The position numbers and the translations under genes were made by a program. 64,000 nt of DNA from Massilia sp. NR 4-1 (GTDB taxonomy: Bacteria; Pseudomonadota; Gammaproteobacteria; Burkholderiales; Burkholderiaceae_D): NCBI RefSeq assembly GCF_001191005.1, contig NZ_CP012201.1, forward strand, positions 2,976,001 through 3,040,000. Direction: 5' to 3'. The notes below the pieces were generated by a model. It was not told the DNA's origin. It searched no databases and worked only from the letters and a program-made list of their open reading frames with translations. Within the stretch, counting starts at the first letter, position 1; the number at the start of each line of letters is the position of its first letter. Below, piece by piece: positions 35,697-42,028 of this stretch.

Positions 35697-36410
35697 ATGA
35701 AAAAACTCATTACAACCATCTTTGCCGCCTCGGCAGTTCTGTCGGTATCGGCACTGGCACAAGAGAAGCCGACCGCGCCCCCTTTCGCCCCTGTGACCCA
35801 AGACATCAAGGCGGCAACGCCTAAGAGCGCCTATGTGCAAGATGCACGCGGCGTAATCGCCCGCGATCCATTCGGCCTGTGCTGGCGCACCGGCTACTGG
35901 ACCCCGGCTGATGCCGTGCCAGGCTGCGATCTGCCCATCTGCGTCGAGCCAGAGAAGCTGGAAAACGGCAAGTGCGTGGCGCCTCCGCCGCCACCAGCCC
36001 CGGCTCCAGTGGCACCGGCCCCAGCGCCAGTCGCCGCGCCAGTCGCCGCGCCGACCTCGGAAAAAGTCAGCTTCGCCGCTGATGCCTTCTTCGATTTCGA
36101 CAAAGCCGTGCTGAAGCCAGAAGGCAAAGCCAAGCTGGACGACGTTGCTTCGAAACTGGGCAGCATCAACCTGGAAGTCATCATCGCCGTCGGCCACACC
36201 GACTCCGTGGGCACCGATGCCTACAACGACAAACTGTCCGTGCGTCGTTCGGAAGCCGTGAAAGCGTATCTGATCTCCAAAGGCGTGGAAGCCAACCGTG
36301 TGTACACCGAAGGCAAAGGCGAGAAACAGCCGGTCGACGACAACAAGACCGCCGCTGGCCGCGCCAAAAACCGCCGCGTTGAAATCGAAGTCGTGGGCAC
36401 CAAGAAGTAA
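35697..36410 (+). CDS. ompA: OmpA-family outer-membrane protein
   Basis: A 237-residue protein with signal peptide MKKLITTIFAASAVLSVSALAQ. There is no eight-strand barrel; after about 80 residues with four cysteines (GLCWRTG, GCDLPICV, GKCVA) comes a Pro/Ala hinge (PPPPPAPAPVAP...) and then an OmpA C-terminal peptidoglycan-binding domain (about 122-235). That domain holds FDFDKAVLKPEGKAKLDD and GHTDSVGTDAYNDKLSVRRSEAVKAYL. It thus links the envelope to the wall. AAAGGAAAG precedes the start, and codon choice suggests high expression. Confidence 0.93.
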   Translation: MKKLITTIFAASAVLSVSALAQEKPTAPPFAPVTQDIKAATPKSAYVQDARGVIARDPFGLCWRTGYWTPADAVPGCDLPICVEPEKLENGKCVAPPPPPAPAPVAPAPAPVAAPVAAPTSEKVSFAADAFFDFDKAVLKPEGKAKLDDVASKLGSINLEVIIAVGHTDSVGTDAYNDKLSVRRSEAVKAYLISKGVEANRVYTEGKGEKQPVDDNKTAAGRAKNRRVEIEVVGTKK

Positions 36411-36438
36411 TTAGCCCGTCTTCGGCTCACGCCACCCC

Positions 36439-36464
36439 AACCCCGCCTCGGCGGGGTTTTTTTT
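36439..36464 (+). terminator. ompA intrinsic terminator
   Basis: AACCCCGCC / GGCGGGGTT forms a 9-bp stem with a two-base loop followed by eight T in all. A classical terminator 29 bases after the ompA stop. Confidence 0.92.
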
Positions 36465-36540
36465 GGCCTTTTTCCGCCGCCTGCCGCGTTTTTGACATCC
36501 CGGCTTTGGCGCGGGGCAAAATGCGGCTATCATGCGGGCT

Positions 36541-37236
36541 ATGAACGCCGATCCTTTAGAACTGCAAAAATTCAGTGAGCTGGCCCATCGCTGGTGGGAC
36601 CCCACTTCCGAGTTTCGTCCGCTGCACGAAATCAATCCGCTGCGCCTGGAGTGGATCAACGCGCGCGCGCCATTGGCGGGCAAGAACGTGATCGACATTG
36701 GCTGCGGCGGCGGCATCCTGGCCGAATCGATGGCGCGCAAGGGCGCCAAGGTGACGGGCATCGACCTGTCGGAAAAAGCCTTGAAAGTGGCCGACCTGCA
36801 CAGCCTGGAATCGGGCGTGCCGGTGCGCTACAAGCTGGTCGCCGCCGAGGAGATGGCGGCCCAGGAAGCGGGCCAGTACGATGTGGTGACCTGCATGGAA
36901 ATGCTGGAGCACGTGCCCGATCCGGCCGCCATCGTGCGCGCCGCCGCCACCCTGGTGAAACCGGGCGGCCAGGTCTTCTTCTCCACCCTGAACCGCAATC
37001 CGAAAGCCTATCTGTTCGCGGTGATCGGCGCCGAATACCTGCTGCGCCTGCTGCCCAAGGGCACGCACGATTACGAAAAATTCATCACCCCGGCCGAACT
37101 GAGCCAGGACATCCGCAGCGCCGGCCTGCAGGTGGAAGGCTTGAAAGGCATGGGCTACAACCCGCTGACCAAGATCTACTCGCTGAACGACGATACCAGC
37201 GTCAACTATCTGGTCGCCGCCACCCGTCCGCTCTAA
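36541..37236 (+). CDS. ubiG: ubiquinone biosynthesis O-methyltransferase
   Basis: A 231-residue SAM-dependent enzyme that performs both O-methylations of ubiquinone synthesis. Motif I is VIDIGCGGGILAESMA (about 39-54). The family stretches DPLELQKFSELAHRWWDP at the start and CMEMLEHVPDP are clear. The ATG at 36541 gives the conserved N-terminus MNADPLELQKF; ATG at 36532 is possible. Followed 55 bases later by gph, as in many betaproteobacteria. Confidence 0.94.
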   Translation: MNADPLELQKFSELAHRWWDPTSEFRPLHEINPLRLEWINARAPLAGKNVIDIGCGGGILAESMARKGAKVTGIDLSEKALKVADLHSLESGVPVRYKLVAAEEMAAQEAGQYDVVTCMEMLEHVPDPAAIVRAAATLVKPGGQVFFSTLNRNPKAYLFAVIGAEYLLRLLPKGTHDYEKFITPAELSQDIRSAGLQVEGLKGMGYNPLTKIYSLNDDTSVNYLVAATRPL

Positions 37237-37291
37237 ACACCCACGGGCGGCTGTGGCCGCCCCCGCCTCCCATCCCAGCCCACTCCCCACC

Positions 37292-37978
37292 ATGAGCCTT
37301 TCCGCCCCTCGCGCCATCCTCTTCGACCTGGACGGCACCCTGGCCGACACCGCGCCCGACCTGGCCGCCGCCATCAATCTGCTGCGCAGCAAGCGCGGCC
37401 TGGCGCCGACGCCGTATGACGTGCTGCGCCCGACCGCCTCGGCCGGCGCGCGCGGCATGATCGGCGCCTCCTTCGGCCTGGCACCCGGCGACGCCGGCTT
37501 CGAGGAATTGCGCGTCGGCTTCCTGGCCAATTACGAAGCCGCCATCGCCGTGCACAGCACCCTCTTCCCGGGCGTGAGCGAGCTGCTGGACGGCATCCAA
37601 AGCGCCGGCCTGAGCTGGGGCATCGTCACCAATAAGGCGGCCCGCTTCACCGAACCGCTGGTGCCGCTGATCGGCCTGCACCAGGCCGGCTGCGTGGTCT
37701 CGGGCGACACCACCGCGCATGCCAAGCCGCATCCGGCGCCGCTGCTGGAAGCGGCCGCGCGCCTGCAGCTGGCGCCGGAACAATGCTGGTACGTGGGCGA
37801 CGATCTGCGCGACATCCAGGCCGGACGCGCCGCCGGCATGGCCACCGTTGCCTGCCAATGGGGCTATTGCGGCGCCAGCGAACCGTCGAGCTGGGGCGCC
37901 GACCACCTACTGCCCACGCCGGACGCCTTGCTGGCCCTGATCCGCGCCACCGTTGCGGCGGCGCCGCTAGCCGCCTGA
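37292..37978 (+). CDS. gph: phosphoglycolate phosphatase (HAD family)
   Basis: A 229-residue haloacid dehalogenase-fold phosphatase that removes 2-phosphoglycolate. Motif I is LFDLDGTLADTAPDL, motif II is GIVTNK, and motif III/IV are KPHPAPLLEAA and YVGDDLRDIQAGRAAG. It follows ubiG, the usual partner. MSLSAPRAILFDLDG is preferred over an upstream GTG at 37253. MupP-like activity in muramic acid recycling is a possible alternative, since some ubiG-linked homologues have it. Confidence 0.88.
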   Translation: MSLSAPRAILFDLDGTLADTAPDLAAAINLLRSKRGLAPTPYDVLRPTASAGARGMIGASFGLAPGDAGFEELRVGFLANYEAAIAVHSTLFPGVSELLDGIQSAGLSWGIVTNKAARFTEPLVPLIGLHQAGCVVSGDTTAHAKPHPAPLLEAAARLQLAPEQCWYVGDDLRDIQAGRAAGMATVACQWGYCGASEPSSWGADHLLPTPDALLALIRATVAAAPLAA

Positions 37979-38005
37979 TAACAAGTATTTTTATGCAACA
38001 TCAAG

Positions 38006-38035
38006 TTGCCATATGGCAATCAACAGGCGTACTAT
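38006..38035 (+). promoter_or_regulatory. sigma-70-like promoter with palindromic -35
   Basis: TTGCCA (38006-38011) and TACTAT (38030-38035) are spaced 18 bases apart. The -35 lies inside a perfect palindrome TTGCCATATGGCAA (38006-38019), a possible operator for the following gene. Confidence 0.45.
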
Positions 38036-38085
38036 ACGGATATTAGAGTCAATACGTAGTATTACCGAATAGTCCGGAGAACAGT

Positions 38086-39045
38086 ATGTCGAGCGATGAC
38101 GCAGCGGAGCTAGCACTGCCACGAAGTAGTGCTCCGCAGGTATGGGATGCCACGGTCAGCGAAACCAGCTTTTACTGGTATGACCTGATCAACGATCCCA
38201 AGGTGCCGGATTTCCACGACCCGATCGGGCGCTACCAGCGGCGCATGCAGTTCGCGCTGGACGCGACGATGGAAAAGCGCCTGATGTTCATGCTGGTGGC
38301 CCGTCCGCGCCTGCGCTTCGATCCCAAGCGCAGCACCAGCTGGGGCTTTTTCTCCCTGAAGCTGACCATTCCCATCCTGATCGGCGGCGAAGAACGCAAA
38401 AGCACGATCACGGTCGAACTGAAGACCCCGTTTGAAGCCACGTTCAAAAAACCCCTGATCCAGCTGTACGACAAATACATCACCCTGAACTGGGGTTCGA
38501 TGACGGAAACCTTCACCATCCACGACCTGATGCAGCGCCACGACACCGGCCTGCACTATCCGAGCAAGGTGCAATACGTCGGCCAGACGCGCGACCCGGC
38601 CGGCCGCCTGGCCAAGGGCCGGCTGATGGCCGTCAGCAATCTGTGCGACAGCAACGCCGCGGACTACGACACCCTGCTGCTGGTGCAAAACTTCAATGTC
38701 GCGGTCGATACCGAGGCCAAGGAATTCGCCGAGCAAGCCTCGCAGCGCAGCCAGATGGATGTGCTGGAAGCGGCGCTGATCCGCTATTTCGAAGGCGCCG
38801 ACGCGCGCAGCCCCCAGGAACACCGGCTGCGGCGCGAACGCCTGCGCAGCCTGCACGAAGCCTATATGATCGACCGCCTGACCATCGACCTCGGCTTCAA
38901 GGAAGCCAACGACTTCTATGATCTGGAATCGGTCGAAGTGGAAAAATCCCGGCGCCACCTGTTCGCCTGCAGCTTCAACGAAGGCCTGGTCGCGGTCGAG
39001 CGCCTGCCCGAGCAAGGACGTCCCCTGGTCAGCCTGGAAGCGTAA
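38086..39045 (+). CDS. hypothetical protein with GIY-YIG-nuclease-like segment
   Basis: A 319-residue soluble protein that I do not recognise as a named family. Residues 1-155 are beta-rich, with no known domain. From residue 162 the sequence VQYVGQTRDPAGRLAKG resembles the 'YIG...R' half of GIY-YIG nucleases (tyrosine 164 and arginine 174). Downstream, MDVLEAALIRYF (Glu228) fits the metal-binding glutamate position. The first GIY strand is not evident, so the match is partial. The gene lies alone between gph and ssrA; its composition is host-like. A nuclease role is inference. Confidence 0.6.
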   Translation: MSSDDAAELALPRSSAPQVWDATVSETSFYWYDLINDPKVPDFHDPIGRYQRRMQFALDATMEKRLMFMLVARPRLRFDPKRSTSWGFFSLKLTIPILIGGEERKSTITVELKTPFEATFKKPLIQLYDKYITLNWGSMTETFTIHDLMQRHDTGLHYPSKVQYVGQTRDPAGRLAKGRLMAVSNLCDSNAADYDTLLLVQNFNVAVDTEAKEFAEQASQRSQMDVLEAALIRYFEGADARSPQEHRLRRERLRSLHEAYMIDRLTIDLGFKEANDFYDLESVEVEKSRRHLFACSFNEGLVAVERLPEQGRPLVSLEA

Positions 39046-39078
39046 GCGCCGCAAGGTGCACACTGTTGCGGAATCGGT

Positions 39079-39084
39079 TACAAT
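39079..39084 (+). promoter_or_regulatory. -10 element of ssrA
   Basis: TACAAT ends 12 bases before the mature tmRNA 5' end, the right distance for a promoter allowing for short 5' trimming. No good -35 was seen at 16-18 bases. Confidence 0.45.
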
Positions 39085-39095
39085 GAAGATTCTGT

Positions 39096-39456
39096 GGGGA
39101 CGACCTGGCTTCGACGTGGGTTGCAAAGCAGAACAGGGCATACCGAGGGCTGGTTACCTCGTAAATACACCCAGAAACAAACTAACTGCAAACGATAACT
39201 CGTACGCACTGGCAGCCTAAGGGCTGTTAGCTCCTCAACGCTTCTTCCCTGGGGCGGGCCGTTAAAAGCTGAGGAGTCATTTACAGGGAATCGCGCTGCT
39301 ACGGGTCACTTGGATCAGCGCTAAATTTAAGGTGAATCGCCAGTACAAAGCGTGCACATTCGCGTTGTGCTGGTTAAATTAAAAGATAGTGCTAAGTATG
39401 TAGAACTGTCTGTAGAGTGCTTGCGGACGCGGGTTCGATTCCCGCCGTCTCCACCA
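39096..39456 (+). ncRNA. ssrA: transfer-messenger RNA (tmRNA)
   Basis: The 5' end GGGGACGACCTGGCTTCGACG and 3' end GGTTCGATTCCCGCCGTCTCCACCA form the tRNA-like acceptor stem and T-arm. The tag frame at 39188-39220 encodes ANDNSYALAA and a stop, close to the E. coli tag ANDENYALAA. With SmpB it rescues stalled ribosomes and marks unfinished proteins for degradation. The 3' end is a common attachment site for integrating elements, and foreign DNA begins just beyond. Confidence 0.97.
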
Positions 39457-39843
39457 AGAATTCTTTTGAAATCAAGTAGTTAGAAATTCGAAGGCTGTCA
39501 ATTTTGGGGTCGGATGGGGCTGATTAAGCTTCAGAATGACAACAAAATGACAGCCTTTTTTTCTTGCCGATCACCGTAGCGACGTCGTTTACATTTATCC
39601 CCGCTGCGCGTGCTCGCAGGATGCGTCCTACTCAGATAGCGTACACGCTTCCTCGGATGGGTACACAACCCGAAGTGATCACTCCACTCACGGGCAATAG
39701 TGATTGTCGAGTCTGGAGTAGCCGGTTATGATACGGGTGCAAACTTTTTGCTCCATTTCAATAGATACAAACAGTTTTCCAACATCTTCGAGACCTTCGG
39801 AGTTTTTGCTATTCGAGCTGGCGAAAAAGGTTACAGGTTAAAT
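39457..39843. other. ssrA-methyltransferase intergenic stretch (island left edge)
   Basis: No gene is supported. A probable ssrA terminator occupies 39491-39557: AAGGCTGTCAATTTT pairs with AAAATGACAGCCTT, followed by a T-run. After it, 39568-39700 has mixed composition and no readable protein in six frames. The last part (39700-39843) is AT-rich and open in the methyltransferase frame but not conserved-looking. I found no repeat of the ssrA 3' end at the other edge. Confidence 0.45.
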
Positions 39844-41202
39844 ATGGTAAAAATAAATAAGAAAAATCAGAGCACTAAACCAACTTTTATCGATGTATTT
39901 GCTGGATGTGGTGGACTGAGCCTTGGACTAATGAAGTCTGGCTGGAATGGATTATTTGCAGTTGAGCACGATGCGAATGCATTCAAGACATTGCAGCATA
40001 ATCTCATCGACAAAAAAGGCCCGTATCAATTTAGCTGGCCGGACTGGCTGCCTCGAACTCCTCATAGCGCAATAGATATATTGCAAAATTACATTAAGAA
40101 CTTCGAAGTCTTAGAAGATAAGGTCGATATGCTCGTTGGGGGGCCCCCATGCCAAGGTTTTTCAATGGCAGGACGGCGCGACCCGAACGATCCTCGCAAT
40201 AAACTTGTAGAGGCATACTTTGGTTTGGTGAATATGGTAAAGCCACGAATCGTTCTTATCGAGAATGTAAAGGGTATAACGCTCGATTTTGACGAAAAGA
40301 AGGAAGAAGGCGAAGAGCCCGGTAAGATAAATTATGCAAAAAAAATAATAAAAGAATTATCTGAAAATTATACTGTATCCTCTAAGCTAATTGATACGTC
40401 CCAATTTGGTGTTCCTCAAAAGCGCCATCGATTCTTTATCGTTGCGGTAAGGAAAGACGTCGCGAAGAGTTTTCACCATGATCCGATTAAGCTGATTGAA
40501 AGTGAGCGACTCTCATTTTTGAGGTCAAAAGATATCGTCAACGTTCCGATTTCGGCAAAAAGTGCGATTTCTGATTTGACAATAGAGCGCTGTGGTAAGG
40601 CAAAAAGCCGTGACAGTGAAGGCTTTGAGGAAATTCGATACGAGGGACCGCTGACTTCATATCAAAAGTTAATGAATTCAGGGAATGTGGAAAACCCTTC
40701 AGATACTCGTTTGGCTCGGCATAAAAAAGAAATCAGGGCTCGATTCAAGAAAATCATGAAGATCTGTCAAGATAGCGGAAGGCTGAATGTCTCGCTATCG
40801 GCGGAAGTTCGTGCAAGTTTCGGGTTAAAAAAATGCGCAATCAGAGTAATGGACCCAGATAGTCCTTCCCCGACCATTACAAGTATGCCTGATGACTTAA
40901 TTCATTTTAGCGAGGCTCGCACGCTAACGGTTCGAGAAAATGCTCGTATTCAAAGCTTTCCGGACTGGTTTGAATTTAAGGGGAAATATACATCAGGAGG
41001 AGAACGTCGCAAAAGGGAGGTACCACGATTCACTCAAGTAGCAAATGCGGTACCTCCGCTAATGGCAGAGGCTATCGGAGCTACGCTTTTGAATTACTAC
41101 TTTTCATCTAAACTGCCTTTGCAGTCAACGAAGAAAAAATCTGCTCAAATGCCTCTTGCTTCTCAAGCAAAGCTAGCCGTAAATCACGCATCTCCTCACT
41201 AG
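39844..41202 (+). CDS. DNA (cytosine-5-)-methyltransferase
   Basis: A 452-residue C5 DNA methylase. Motif I is VFAGCGGLSLGL (18-29), motif IV GGPPCQGFS carries the catalytic Cys103, motif VI is ENV (140-142), motif VIII is QFGVPQKRHRFFIV (QxRxR), and motif X is VANAVPPLMAEAIG (399-412). Target recognition should lie about 205-345; the target is unknown. GTG at 39700 would add 48 unlikely residues. It is strongly AT-rich: the line at 40321-40380 has only 12 G/C in 60. The last 95 bases overlap, tail to tail, the receiver-domain gene. No nuclease gene is adjacent, so it is either an orphan or part of the novel system here. Confidence 0.92.
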   Translation: MVKINKKNQSTKPTFIDVFAGCGGLSLGLMKSGWNGLFAVEHDANAFKTLQHNLIDKKGPYQFSWPDWLPRTPHSAIDILQNYIKNFEVLEDKVDMLVGGPPCQGFSMAGRRDPNDPRNKLVEAYFGLVNMVKPRIVLIENVKGITLDFDEKKEEGEEPGKINYAKKIIKELSENYTVSSKLIDTSQFGVPQKRHRFFIVAVRKDVAKSFHHDPIKLIESERLSFLRSKDIVNVPISAKSAISDLTIERCGKAKSRDSEGFEEIRYEGPLTSYQKLMNSGNVENPSDTRLARHKKEIRARFKKIMKICQDSGRLNVSLSAEVRASFGLKKCAIRVMDPDSPSPTITSMPDDLIHFSEARTLTVRENARIQSFPDWFEFKGKYTSGGERRKREVPRFTQVANAVPPLMAEAIGATLLNYYFSSKLPLQSTKKKSAQMPLASQAKLAVNHASPH

Positions 41203-42028
41203 TAAACTCCTCTCCTTTTTTGTTAAGGAGTTTCCTAGAAAACCCTTCTATCTCTACGCGGATATGTGCCAAATCATTTCGTTTTGGCATTATTTTTTCG
41301 GCGTACTCTAGCATGACCTTGTCCTGCTCATCGTAACCACCTACCAGCCTTAATGCCTTGCGTAGTAAATGCAACCGATCCGCACTTGTGTATACCAAAT
41401 GCTTTTCGAATAATTGCGAAATATGGTTAATTTTCTGAAGTTCTTCCACGTTTTCATCAAACGCGTTTTTTATTTTCGCTACCTTTTCTAAAATCTTTTT
41501 AATTACTTCTTGCTGAGTTTTTGCATCACTGTTTTCGAAGATATGTAGCAAACTATCATTTACATAGTGGTCAATATCGCTGGTTGCTCCCATGACAAGA
41601 CCTCTTGAATGATCGATGTCAAGAACCTTCTTTACCAGAGACTGGAAAACTCCGTCAGCAGTATCCGGCAAATCATCTCTGCTAGATAAATATACACCAC
41701 TCACATCTGCGGCTTTTAGATATTCACGTAAATTATTTGCTTGTGCGGAATAAAATATGACGTCTTTATATGGCAGTGTCCGGCGTACTTCTTTTAATCC
41801 CTCGTCACCATTTGGCCCGTTGTCCAAATTGTAATCCATCAGGATAAGATCGATATGGTCGGAAAATACGTTATCAGTAATGTAATTTTTAGCCTCTTCG
41901 ACTGAGATGGCAAATTGAACCTTTAGGCGAAACCCTTCTGACCGAATAAGTCGCTCTAACTTCTCCTTTTGGGCTTGCACACTCTGTTGCAAGTCCTCAA
42001 CCCATAGAATGTTAAAGTCTAGTCTCAT
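41108..42028 (-). CDS. receiver (REC)-domain protein with unknown helical C-terminus
   Basis: A 306-residue protein. Residues 1-135 form a response-regulator receiver domain: acidic pair Glu11-Asp12 (LWVED), phospho-acceptor Asp65 (ILMDYN) and Ser94 (FYSAQ). The usual conserved lysine after the fifth strand is not evident; the site reads YLSSRDD. Residues 140-306 are helical and AT-encoded, with no DNA-binding or enzymatic motif that I recognise. Its ATG overlaps the stop of the upstream GHKL gene (ATGA), so the two are translated together and it is the likely phosphorylation partner. Its 3' end overlaps the methyltransferase gene. Confidence 0.8.
   Translation of the reverse strand: MRLDFNILWVEDLQQSVQAQKEKLERLIRSEGFRLKVQFAISVEEAKNYITDNVFSDHIDLILMDYNLDNGPNGDEGLKEVRRTLPYKDVIFYSAQANNLREYLKAADVSGVYLSSRDDLPDTADGVFQSLVKKVLDIDHSRGLVMGATSDIDHYVNDSLLHIFENSDAKTQQEVIKKILEKVAKIKNAFDENVEELQKINHISQLFEKHLVYTSADRLHLLRKALRLVGGYDEQDKVMLEYAEKIMPKRNDLAHIRVEIEGFSRKLLNKKGEEFTSEEMRDLRLALLEKQEAFEQIFSSLTAKAV

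Noticed and set aside
37244..37262. GGGCGGC/GCCGCCC hairpin between ubiG and gph as a terminator
   Set aside because: No U-run, and the two genes are normally cotranscribed.
39700..39843. N-terminal extension of the methyltransferase from GTG 39700
   Set aside because: The extra 48 residues are not part of the C5-methylase fold, and the conserved domain begins right after ATG 39844.
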